Origin: an uncultured Lentisphaeria bacterium
Lineage (GTDB): Bacteria; Verrucomicrobiota; Lentisphaeria; Victivallales; UBA1829
DNA: 36,305 nt
Direction of reading: 5' to 3'
Assembly: GCA_905211485.1 (NCBI GenBank)
Contig: CAJMAW010000009.1
Span: 1-36,305, forward strand
Made by a program: the position numbers and the translations under genes. Below are positions 17,288 to 24,582 of the stretch, in pieces (position 1 is the stretch's first letter; every line of letters begins with the position of its first letter). The notes below the pieces were generated by a model that saw only the letters and a list, made by a program, of their open reading frames with translations, was not told the origin of the DNA and did not search any database.

Positions 17288-18739
17288 TCACTGCGGACGT
17301 TCGGAAAGGGGTTCCACACAGATTTCCTCAAGAGAAGCGTAATCATGGAACTCGCCCGCCAGACGCATCCGTTTTGCGAAAATGCACTCTTCCTCGGAAA
17401 ATTCGCAGTCTCCATTTGCCTTGGAACAGCCGCAGGGACCGTTTGCCATGCCTTTCGGGCAAAGCTCCGGGCAGAGGTACTGGGTCTGCGGGAGACGGCA
17501 GTGCTGGCAGGAACGGCAGGAGAAAAGCAGTTTTTTCGTCAGGCGCTTCTCCGAGGAAGGGAGCTCCGAAGCATGCGCGAACAAAGCCCGGGCAAGACGG
17601 TATTTGAATTTCTCGCTGGAAGAACACGGCGCAAGCCTCGCTTCATGGAGACGGGGGGATTCCTCGGGATTGGCCGAGGCAAAGAGATTGTCAAACATGT
17701 AGAAGCGGTTCGGATAAGGCGCCATGTCCATGCGGGCGTAATACTCCCGGTAGACATCTCTCCACTCCTCAAAGGAATGGAATTCGTTCAAAGCCTCCGC
17801 GATGCGGTTGAGCACGGTGGAAAGGAGGGAGGGAGTTTCCACTCCGGAAATCTGAATCCCGCTGAATCCCATGAACTTTGCTCCCGCGGCATGAATCTGG
17901 AGCCGTCTCAGCTGGGCGGCTTCAAACTGAGCGAGAGAATGCATGGTCTCCCGGCGGAGGGCAATCTGGAAATCAGGAGAGATGTGCACACCGGGATAGT
18001 GTCCGGAACAGATTTCCTCCGCCTTCTCCGGAGTCAGCATCAGAAGCCTTGCAATGGAAGGAATGTACAGGGCGCGCCGAGCGAGATTCCAGCGCATTTC
18101 CTGAAGTTTGAGCATGTCCCATCCGTACTGCGTCACCGCGAACGAAGCGCCGAAATTGATCTTCTTCACCAGTTTGAAATACTGGACGAAGTCATCCGCC
18201 GGAGTGTATTTGAAGGGATTCACGACCGCGCCGATGCAGAATTTCCCCGGGAAACGCTCCCTGATGAACTTCAGGATTCCGACGCTCTCGGTGAAAAGAC
18301 GGCGGGAAGTTTCCGCGGCCCCCTCTCCGGGAACCGTCGCACCGGAGACGGCGCAGATATTTTTGAATCCTTCGGAGGAAGCGTGGGAAAGGACGGCGAA
18401 AAGATCCTCCAGAGTCTTGTCCCGTCCGCTGAGATAGAGCAGATGCACGTCCCGGGAGCTTTTGCAGAGCGAGGCTGCGAAACGCACAAGATCCATGGAA
18501 GGCGTTTTCCGTCTACCGGCATCGGTGAAAGCGAGAGCGCAGGCCAGGTCGCGCCGAGCGAGCGTCATGTACTCCATTTCCTGGAAACGGGCTGCAGCGT
18601 CCTCCAGCTTCGTGTCGGCGGAAGGCGTGTTCAGTTCGACGAAGACCTGGAAGATTCCTTCGTCAAGGTGTTCCTTCATCCGGTTGCCTTCGCTGCCGTT
18701 GAAATTCATTTCAAGCTGGATGCAGTTTTCGTCCGCCAT
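17288..18739 (-). CDS. Methylenetetrahydrofolate reductase-type protein with C-terminal MTHFR_C (MetV-like) domain
   Basis: This 483-residue protein has an MTHFR-like TIM barrel at about 28-330. Supporting motifs are VFVELNTP near residue 33 with candidate catalytic Glu35, ICAVSGA, FCIGAVVNPFKYTPADDF and FGASFAVTQYGWD (about 196-208). The C-terminal 90 residues carry nine cysteines in CRSCQHC, CPELC, CGC and ECIF contexts (408-452), matching the MTHFR C-terminal domain of anaerobes. That domain also occurs as the separate MetV subunit of acetogens. The enzyme would interconvert 5,10-methylene- and 5-methyl-tetrahydrofolate. The cysteines should bind zinc or an Fe-S cluster for electron supply. 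It starts 3 nt after the alpha/beta-hydrolase stop, so the two are co-translated. The electron donor is unknown. Confidence 0.85.
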   Translation of the reverse strand: MADENCIQLEMNFNGSEGNRMKEHLDEGIFQVFVELNTPSADTKLEDAAARFQEMEYMTLARRDLACALAFTDAGRRKTPSMDLVRFAASLCKSSRDVHLLYLSGRDKTLEDLFAVLSHASSEGFKNICAVSGATVPGEGAAETSRRLFTESVGILKFIRERFPGKFCIGAVVNPFKYTPADDFVQYFKLVKKINFGASFAVTQYGWDMLKLQEMRWNLARRALYIPSIARLLMLTPEKAEEICSGHYPGVHISPDFQIALRRETMHSLAQFEAAQLRRLQIHAAGAKFMGFSGIQISGVETPSLLSTVLNRIAEALNEFHSFEEWRDVYREYYARMDMAPYPNRFYMFDNLFASANPEESPRLHEARLAPCSSSEKFKYRLARALFAHASELPSSEKRLTKKLLFSCRSCQHCRLPQTQYLCPELCPKGMANGPCGCSKANGDCEFSEEECIFAKRMRLAGEFHDYASLEEICVEPLSERPQ

Positions 18740-18742
18740 GAT

Positions 18743-19615
18743 TCAGATCCGGTTTCTTGTGAGAAAAGATTGGATGTGATGGGAGAGTTCCACGGGGGCG
18801 TCCTCCGCGACGTAGCGCCCGGCGCGTTCGATCATATGCAGTTCAGCCTCCGGGAAATACTGACACCACTTGGCGAGGTTTTTCGTCCGGTAGAGCCAGT
18901 CCTTCATCGCCCAGACAATGGAAGCGGGCCGGTCGCGGAGAAGCCAGAGTCCCGACTCGATTTCAAACATGCTCTGCGCCGATGCGTCTTCCGGAACGCA
19001 GGGAATGTCTTCGATGAAACGGAGCATGGCGATTCTGCTGGCGTCGTCAGGGAAAGGATAGTCGTAGGCGGCCTGGATTTCCTTTGGGAGTTTCCGGGCG
19101 TCGAGCTGAAAAAGACGCAGGCCCATGATGATATTCGCGCCCAGCCAGCGGATGCGGCAGATCTGAAGGCGCCACGGAAGGGCGTAGTCTGAAAAGGCCA
19201 TGGAATTGAGCGTCATGAACGCCCGGATGTTGGCGGGGTGTTTGACGGCGTATCCCATGCCGATCGTCGTACCCCGTCCATGCATGATCAGAGTCATGTC
19301 CCTGAGTCCGAGGGCGTCGGCGAAACGCTCGAAATTGTCGATATGGTTTTCGATGCGGTAATCGTAGTCCGCGGGCTTGTCGGAAAGCCCGAATCCCATC
19401 TGGTCGACGGCGATCACACGGTAACGGTTTGAAAAGTTCCGGATGATGTCCCGGAAGAAGAAGGACCACATGGGACAGGCGTGTAAAAGGACAAGAAGAT
19501 TCCCCGTTCCCTCGTCAATGTAATGAAGTTTATGCTTGCCGATCTCAAAAAACTTCGATTCAAAGGGAAACAGTTTCTTCAGATTTTCCATCTCCGCTTC
19601 GCGTCCCGTACTCAT
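18743..19615 (-). CDS. Alpha/beta-hydrolase fold protein, haloalkane dehalogenase/OleB-like, catalytic residues lost
   Basis: This 290-residue protein has the fold and lid of haloalkane dehalogenase and OleB-type proteins: LHYIDEGTGNLLVLLHACPMWSF, YRVIAVDQMGFGLSDKP, IGMGYAVKHP, LPWRLQICR and FPEAELHMIERAGRYVAEDAP. The nucleophile elbow, HDWGG in active relatives, reads HGRGT here, so Asp is Gly113 and the halide-binding Trp is Arg114. The catalytic His (AGH) is Arg267. The acid candidate Asp239 remains. It therefore looks like a non-catalytic member, perhaps a binding or scaffold protein. It lies between a zinc-ribbon membrane protein (13-nt gap) and MTHFR (3-nt gap). The ATG at 19615 is 16 nt from AGGAG, which is itself in a hairpin; the ATG at 19591 is the alternative. 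Confidence 0.85.
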   Translation of the reverse strand: MSTGREAEMENLKKLFPFESKFFEIGKHKLHYIDEGTGNLLVLLHACPMWSFFFRDIIRNFSNRYRVIAVDQMGFGLSDKPADYDYRIENHIDNFERFADALGLRDMTLIMHGRGTTIGMGYAVKHPANIRAFMTLNSMAFSDYALPWRLQICRIRWLGANIIMGLRLFQLDARKLPKEIQAAYDYPFPDDASRIAMLRFIEDIPCVPEDASAQSMFEIESGLWLLRDRPASIVWAMKDWLYRTKNLAKWCQYFPEAELHMIERAGRYVAEDAPVELSHHIQSFLTRNRI

Positions 19616-19623
19616 GGATTCTG

Positions 19624-19636
19624 AGGAGTCACTCCT
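19624..19636 (-). promoter_or_regulatory. Hairpin that pairs a Shine-Dalgarno, with a stop codon as loop
   Basis: On the minus strand AGGAG and CTCCT pair around TGA, which is the stop codon of the zinc-ribbon gene. A terminating ribosome would open the stem and expose AGGAG, consistent with coupling to the hydrolase cistron. The spacing to that ATG (16 nt) is long. Confidence 0.4.
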
Positions 19637-20357
19637 TTTTTTCTTCGCGTGAATCCTTCAGCGTGACGGTCAGAGTCCCGCCGTCCGAAGACAACGCCTC
19701 CGCATTGCCCGCAACACTCTTCACCGCTTTGGACACTACAGGTTTGAATTTGTCCGACACAAGCTTCTGGAAGAAACTCCCGAACATGGGAAGATGCCCC
19801 GCCTTCGCCTCGCGGACCGTGAAAACCGGAACCCCATCCACAATTTCCGGCTCCCCGGTCATGGAAAACACCACATCAAGGGTTCCCGCAAGCTTGGTAT
19901 TCAGAGTCAGATGAAAACCTCCGCCGGGCGCCTCCTCCACAAAAACTTTCTCAATCGAATAGGACGATTCTCCCGAAGAAGAACCTTCTGCAATGGAGGC
20001 GTTCAAAATGGCTGTGAGTTCTTCCGCAGTAAAAGAACTTTTCTGACCGCGCGCACCGATTTCGATCATGCGCTCCAGCGTATCAAGCTTGTCCGGCCCG
20101 GACTTCTTCGCTTCCTCCGAAGGCTCGGGAATGCTCGGATAGCCCACCGGAATGAAAATGGCTCCCAGAAGACCGAGCACAATCAGAAGAAGAACGACTC
20201 CGACTACTTTCCTGGTAACAGCCCCCTTCTCCACAGGCTTCTTTTCCTTGAACTGCTCCGGGGACATTTTGTTCAAGTCCAGTTTCACCCCGCAGTTGCG
20301 GCAGAAAATAGACCCCAGCTGATTCTCATGATTGCAGACCTGGCATTTGATAAGCAT
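19629..20357 (-). CDS. Zinc-ribbon, single-pass membrane protein of unknown function
   Basis: This 242-residue protein begins with a four-cysteine zinc ribbon (C5, C8, C19, C22; CQVCN ... CRNCG). A basic linker follows, then one transmembrane helix (about 50-70, VVGVVLLLIVLGLLGAIFIPVG) and a soluble C-terminal domain of about 165 residues. With the ribbon at the N-terminus and the positive-inside rule, the C-terminal domain should face out of the cytoplasm. That domain has beta-rich stretches (GGFHLTLNTKLAGTLDVVFSM) and resembles no family I can name. The start is very well supported by GGAGGTGAT 9 nt upstream. It is the first gene of a unit with the hydrolase and MTHFR genes. Confidence 0.85.
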   Translation of the reverse strand: MLIKCQVCNHENQLGSIFCRNCGVKLDLNKMSPEQFKEKKPVEKGAVTRKVVGVVLLLIVLGLLGAIFIPVGYPSIPEPSEEAKKSGPDKLDTLERMIEIGARGQKSSFTAEELTAILNASIAEGSSSGESSYSIEKVFVEEAPGGGFHLTLNTKLAGTLDVVFSMTGEPEIVDGVPVFTVREAKAGHLPMFGSFFQKLVSDKFKPVVSKAVKSVAGNAEALSSDGGTLTVTLKDSREEKKE

Positions 20358-20685
20358 GGCGACATCACCTCCGTACTACTATCCGTACTGCTGCGTATTC
20401 TGTTTCCGGAACGGTTCCGGCTTCCCGTCAATTCCGATATGGAATGATTGATTGAATGTTTGACTGAACATATAAGATAGCACATCCCGCTTTTGAAAAC
20501 AAGCGGAATGGAGGACCGAGCAGAAGAGTTTTTCCCTTTTTTTCACCCATTGCCCGGCAGGAGATTTGTTTTTCGGAAAATGCGGCGTATAATAGAGAGG
20601 GAGCAGTTCTTTTTCCCCTCCTGTTCCCGTACATGATGATACAGACGATGATGCGGAGAATAAATTCATTCAAGGAAAACTATCC
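20358..20685. other. Divergent promoter region
   Basis: This spacer separates divergently transcribed genes and holds no gene. A plus-strand promoter is at 20566-20593. A weak minus-strand candidate, TTGTTT (20502-20497) with TATCTT (20479-20474) at 17-nt spacing, could serve the zinc-ribbon gene with a leader of about 110 nt. Confidence 0.55.
20566..20593 (+). promoter_or_regulatory. Sigma-70-type promoter of the secreted peptidase-like gene
   Basis: A perfect TATAAT (20588-20593) lies 16 nt after TTGTTT (20566-20571). The predicted leader to the ATG at 20686 is about 85 nt. Confidence 0.6.
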
Positions 20686-22446
20686 ATGCTGATCTCCGGG
20701 CGGATCGCGCCTCTGAGCGTTTTCATGCTTTTTCTGTGTTTTTTCCTCACGGCCCCGTTTCTCCGCGCCGGATTCGTTTTCCGGACGGAGGAAAAGGACC
20801 GTTATTTCGCCTCTGTCAGAGCAGAAGTGAAATTGGATGCGCGTGATCTGGTCATTTCCTCAGCCGGCTTGAAGTTCCGTCCTTTTGTCAACGGCTATCT
20901 TCTGCCTCCTGAAGCGCCCCGGGTTCATTTCTTCACCGATCCGGAAACCCGGAAACGCCTCCCCGGATTCCGGGAAGATGAACTGTGGCGTTTCGACCAA
21001 ATCGCCGCGCAATGGGCCGGGAACGGAATGGAAATCCATATTGCAACGCCGACACTGCCCGTGCAGGACGATCCCGTGCTGATCGGCGGAGGAAAATACC
21101 AGACATGGGAAGCCTACCGGGAATGGAAAAATTCCGTTCTGAGGGAAAAACAGGAACCCTCCCCCCTGCCGAGATGGGCACGTCACATGTTCGGAATCAG
21201 CGTTTCGGAAGAAGGGGAGACGGTCAGGAGCACACAGTTTTTTGAACTGAAGCGCCACAAGGTGGAAGACCCGGAGGAAAGCGGCCGTCTGGCATTCTAT
21301 GTCTTCACCCGCCGGGAAAATTCCTTCCGGGTGGTGATTCTTTTCCATACAGGGGACATCGCCGATGCGGAAAAAGGCATCCAGAGCCTTCTGAACACCC
21401 TCCAGACCTATCCTCTGGACAAAAACGCCATTCCCCGGCCGGAACCCGGCGCGGGAAACGGAGCGGGACGGAATGCAGACTCACAGGCCCCCCAGACCCG
21501 GCAGACTTCCTCCTCATCAGTCCCCCCCGCAACAACATCCGCCGCCGAACTCGGCCGGATCCACGCGCTGCGCACCATTGAAAAACTTCCCTCCTGGTGG
21601 TCTCTTGAAGGCAAAGACATTCTGCTTCTCTCGGATTCCAGAAAACGCAGAGACATCAGTTCAGTCCGGGACGAGGCGGACAAAACTTTCGCCGTTCTCA
21701 AACAAATCTTCCGTTCCGACGAAGCTCTGGAATTCCCCCTTCTGATCCGTCTATTCGATTCCCGTGCCGAGTATCTCCGATACGTGGGACCGGAACGGGA
21801 CGGACGCATGATCTGGAATTCCTCCCGGAAAGAAATCGATTCCTCCCCCCTCTCCTTCTTCGATTCGGGGAAACGCACGGAACAGTTCTTCAGCGATCTT
21901 CACGGAACCATGACCCGTCAATACCTGGCGCTGTCCTTCCGCCTGAAAAATGCCATGCCGTGGTTTCAGGAAGGTTCCATCGGTGTTTTCACAGGTCTGG
22001 ACATCCGGAGCGGGGGAAAGATTTCCGTCAATCCTCCGGCTGCCAGAATGGATTCCTGGGGGAAGCACGCCGTTTCCTCGGAATACGGAAATGTCCGCAC
22101 TCTGATTTCCACAAACTACAGAAATTTCTGGGACAGAAAAGGAAAAGCTCATTCTGCTTCCAAAGCACTGATGTATTATCTGTACTTCGGCGCTCCCGTA
22201 CAGAAAAAAGCCTCCTACGCGGAAATCCCCTACAAGTACTTCCTCGCCATGCTCCAGACCGGCAATCCGGATCTGGCAAACGAAATCGCATGGAAGGGCA
22301 TCGACAAGGAACAGTTCAACAAGGACTGGCATGACTTCTGGGAAAATAAGACTGCTCTTGCCAAAGCAAAGGTCTATGATCCCCTCAGCGGTCTGGAGGA
22401 AATTTATTCGCGTCTTCCGAAACGCTTCAATCTGCCGAAGAAATAA
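20686..22446 (+). CDS. Secreted protein with degenerate gluzincin (peptidase MA/DUF1570-like) domain
   Basis: This 586-residue protein starts with a signal peptide (hydrophobic 8-25, cleavage near FLRA). An N-terminal domain of about 215 residues has no family I recognise. A Pro/Ser/Thr-rich linker covers about 250-287. The C-terminal domain (about 295-575) looks like the metallopeptidase-like modules of Planctomycetota and Lentisphaerota. Where HExxH is expected it reads LHGTMTRQY (405-410). The downstream WFQEGSIGVFTG (about 426-437) does match the WFxEG helix that supplies the third zinc ligand. If the alignment is right, it is an inactive peptidase-like protein. The start is supported by AAGGAA 8 nt upstream. 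It is probably a single-gene transcript. Confidence 0.75.
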   Translation: MLISGRIAPLSVFMLFLCFFLTAPFLRAGFVFRTEEKDRYFASVRAEVKLDARDLVISSAGLKFRPFVNGYLLPPEAPRVHFFTDPETRKRLPGFREDELWRFDQIAAQWAGNGMEIHIATPTLPVQDDPVLIGGGKYQTWEAYREWKNSVLREKQEPSPLPRWARHMFGISVSEEGETVRSTQFFELKRHKVEDPEESGRLAFYVFTRRENSFRVVILFHTGDIADAEKGIQSLLNTLQTYPLDKNAIPRPEPGAGNGAGRNADSQAPQTRQTSSSSVPPATTSAAELGRIHALRTIEKLPSWWSLEGKDILLLSDSRKRRDISSVRDEADKTFAVLKQIFRSDEALEFPLLIRLFDSRAEYLRYVGPERDGRMIWNSSRKEIDSSPLSFFDSGKRTEQFFSDLHGTMTRQYLALSFRLKNAMPWFQEGSIGVFTGLDIRSGGKISVNPPAARMDSWGKHAVSSEYGNVRTLISTNYRNFWDRKGKAHSASKALMYYLYFGAPVQKKASYAEIPYKYFLAMLQTGNPDLANEIAWKGIDKEQFNKDWHDFWENKTALAKAKVYDPLSGLEEIYSRLPKRFNLPKK

Positions 22447-22547
22447 ACAACTCCATGCAGGCGTCAAATAAGAAGTCCCTGTAAAAGCAAGCTTCTCTTA
22501 TTGTATACGACTTTCCTTCCTGACTGATTCCTGACCCGTCCCGGAGG

Positions 22548-22603
22548 GGGAAAAAAGAGGGGGAGACATCTTGTCAGGCATGGAGAGGAAAATCTTTTTT
22601 CCC
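22548..22603. repeat. 11-bp perfect inverted repeat
   Basis: GGGAAAAAAGA (22548-22558) and TCTTTTTTCCC (22593-22603) are exact inverse complements with a 34-nt spacer. The spacer itself can form a short GACA/TGTC stem. It could be a processing signal or the remnant of a small structured RNA. Confidence 0.45.
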
Positions 22604-22689
22604 AAGGCTTTTTCCCCGGGTTTCGCCGTTTTTCCTCCTTTATCACGATCTTTCATCCTTGTTTTTTTCTCGTTTTTATCCTCTCCTAA

Positions 22690-22717
22690 TTGTCATATTG
22701 CCGTTTTAGTTTATTCT
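22690..22717 (+). promoter_or_regulatory. Possible promoter for the membrane protein-ade-hpt operon
   Basis: TTGTCA (22690-22695) and TATTCT (22712-22717) are 16 nt apart in an AT-rich stretch. The leader would be about 200 nt. Confidence 0.35.
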
Positions 22718-22881
22718 TAATTTATCGGAAAAGCGCGCAGACTGACTTCCGAGAGGGGGAAAAAAACACTTCGGAAAAAGAAAAAGTCTTTGCATTCACG
22801 CATTCCGGCATTAGATTTCAACTCAGCAAGAAAAATAAGGGCATGAACGACAAGCTCTGAAGATTCTGAAGAAAAGAAAAA

Positions 22882-22905
22882 AACGGAAATATTAACGGAA
22901 ATATT
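22882..22905. repeat. Tandem 12-bp repeat AACGGAAATATT x2
   Basis: Two exact copies lie end to end 15 bp before the start codon at 22921, where a Shine-Dalgarno would be expected but is not seen. Confidence 0.5.
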
Positions 22906-22920
22906 GTTTTTGTATCGCAA

Positions 22921-24582
22921 ATGAGAAATCTGGACCTGTTTTATTTTCTGTTTCTCTGCCTGCTTTCCGGGATTCTGTTTCTCCTTCCCCGGACACGCCA
23001 TGCGGATTCTCCCCGTGTGCTGGCTTGGAAAACCGCCCCTCTCGGCTGCGCGGGAAGCATGCTGATTTTTCTTCTGCTGCTGCAGGGGATGTACTGGATT
23101 CTGGAAAGCCGGGACCTCAAAATCGAATGGACTCTTCTGATGATCCCAATTGCCTTTCTCATCGTGTCCCTGGCAAAACAGATCATGAAAAAGGCAGCGG
23201 GAAAACTCCTGTATCCGGCGGGGCATCATTCCGGGGCATTTGAAAAAACAGGGGAAGATCCTGAGGCTCTGGAATGCCTGCCGGAATCCTCCAGCCCGGC
23301 CGTGCTTCCGCCACCGGGGGAAAACGTTCCGGAGAAAGAGGACTCCAGAAGCGCGCATCCCGCCGGATCACAGGAAACACTCGCCTCAGAAACCGGGGCA
23401 GTCCCCTCGGAATCGGAAAAGGAAGCGATCACCGCAGCGGAAACGGAAACAGAAAACGGCAGTATGAAAAACGGATCAAAGACTGAATCCGGCTCAGGAT
23501 CCAGCCCGGAATCCGATGCCGAGTCCGGCACAGAGTCCTCTTCTGACAGGCACGCGGAATCGAATGCCGGATCTGTGGAGCCTGCATCCGCATCAGTATC
23601 CGGAAACGGAGGAGAGAAAGAAAACGGAAATGAAAATAAAAGTGAAAATGAAAATGAAAAAGGGGAGAAAAGACGTTCTGACTTCTTTAACGGGAAAGCC
23701 CCTCTTCACTGCTGCTGCGATCCCGGACTCAGAGAGCTTCAGCGCCGGATTTCCCGCTGTTATACGTTCCTGGCACTGCTGTATCTGTGCCTGACGGGAA
23801 TCGTCGCGGGGGAAATTCTTCCGGCAGTTTTCGGAAGCGATTCCTTCCTCTGGGAAGAAACGGAAATCAGCGGCGCGGATTTTCCCGGGCATACGCGGAT
23901 TCTGTTCCGTCAAAAGCAAACCTGCCCCTTCCTTGCCGAAAAACTGTATCAGCTGAAAGTCCGCAGGAAAGTCGGCTGGAATGAGGCGGGGAAGCAGGGA
24001 AAACAGGGGAAACAGGGAAAGCAGGGGAATCCGCCGGCAGTGAATCCGGAAAAAGCGGAAGAGGAGGAAATACTTCTTCCGCTCCATGCAAGCACCCGGG
24101 GACGGACTGTGGTTAACGTCTATTATTATCCCGGGGACGGGAAAAACCTTTCCCCTCTTCTGATCTTTCATGAACGGAGCGGCAACAGCGTCTACCATCT
24201 AAAGGACGGGAAAAGCTTCCGCATGCTCTCCAAGCGCGACGAAAAGGAACATCCAGACCTTCCCTTCCGGGATCTGTTTCTTCCTGGCAAACGCCTTTAC
24301 CTTGCTGAAAATCAGGATCAGGAGATCATTGTGAAACCGGAGCAGTCCTCCGCCGCTTCTTCGGGCTCCGCCTCCTCCGGCGGCAGTGCCCGGGGGACGG
24401 CACCGAAGCCGCCCGCGGCAAGAATTCTTGACATTACTTCCTGGAAAATCCAGGACAAACTGGAATATCTGGGCTGGATCGACGGGGCGAAATTTCTCCC
24501 TGTTGCGGAACATCCCCGCGAAATCCCCCTTCTGGAACGGGTGGAATTTCTCAGCAAAAGGATCAAAAATAATGAACCCTGA
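22921..24582 (+). CDS. Multi-pass membrane protein with long acidic/serine-rich linker, unknown function
   Basis: This 553-residue protein has three predicted N-terminal membrane helices (about 5-23, 42-61, 70-88). A low-complexity Ser/Glu/Asn/Gly linker of roughly 155 residues follows (about 100-255), with runs such as SESEKEAITAAETETENG and ENENKSENENEKGEK. A cysteine patch CCCD is near 264, a fourth helix is at about 281-304 and a C-terminal soluble domain of about 250 residues ends the protein. It also carries the tandem motif GKQGKQGKQGKQG (357-369) and a Ser/Gly/Ala-rich segment near 475-495. No family is recognised. No Shine-Dalgarno precedes the ATG, so the start is less certain. The last 11 nt overlap adenine deaminase, so expression is coupled to purine salvage. 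Confidence 0.75.
   Translation: MRNLDLFYFLFLCLLSGILFLLPRTRHADSPRVLAWKTAPLGCAGSMLIFLLLLQGMYWILESRDLKIEWTLLMIPIAFLIVSLAKQIMKKAAGKLLYPAGHHSGAFEKTGEDPEALECLPESSSPAVLPPPGENVPEKEDSRSAHPAGSQETLASETGAVPSESEKEAITAAETETENGSMKNGSKTESGSGSSPESDAESGTESSSDRHAESNAGSVEPASASVSGNGGEKENGNENKSENENEKGEKRRSDFFNGKAPLHCCCDPGLRELQRRISRCYTFLALLYLCLTGIVAGEILPAVFGSDSFLWEETEISGADFPGHTRILFRQKQTCPFLAEKLYQLKVRRKVGWNEAGKQGKQGKQGKQGNPPAVNPEKAEEEEILLPLHASTRGRTVVNVYYYPGDGKNLSPLLIFHERSGNSVYHLKDGKSFRMLSKRDEKEHPDLPFRDLFLPGKRLYLAENQDQEIIVKPEQSSAASSGSASSGGSARGTAPKPPAARILDITSWKIQDKLEYLGWIDGAKFLPVAEHPREIPLLERVEFLSKRIKNNEP
23989..24027 (+). repeat. 9-bp coding tandem repeat (Gly-Lys-Gln)
   Basis: About four imperfect 9-bp units of the type GGGAAACAG encode GKQGKQGKQGKQG inside the membrane protein gene. 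Unit multiples of three keep the frame, so copy number could vary between strains without inactivating the gene. Confidence 0.7.

Larger units (their letters stand above)
22447..22920. other. Intergenic region with inverted repeats and possible promoter
   Basis: There is no supported gene in these 474 bp. They hold a hairpin just after the upstream stop (22467-22502; 9 bp with a two-base bulge, no T-run), an 11-bp perfect inverted repeat (22548-22603), a possible promoter (22690-22717) and a 12-bp tandem duplication (22882-22905). Confidence 0.55.

Noticed and set aside
17138..19192. 684-codon plus-strand open frame
   Set aside because: It is antisense to the MTHFR and alpha/beta-hydrolase genes; its sequence is rich in shadow-like Arg/Gly/His and has no family.
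22464..22646. 60-codon minus-strand frame starting at GTG
   Set aside because: It overlaps the inverted repeat, has no Shine-Dalgarno and has low-information sequence.
23989..24027. Possible CRISPR-like short tandem repeat
   Set aside because: Units are 9 bp, contiguous, without spacers and in frame within a coding sequence.
24386..24571. In-frame 62-residue extension of adenine deaminase
   Set aside because: It lies wholly inside the upstream membrane-protein gene in another frame. The ATG at 24572 has a Shine-Dalgarno and gives the family length.
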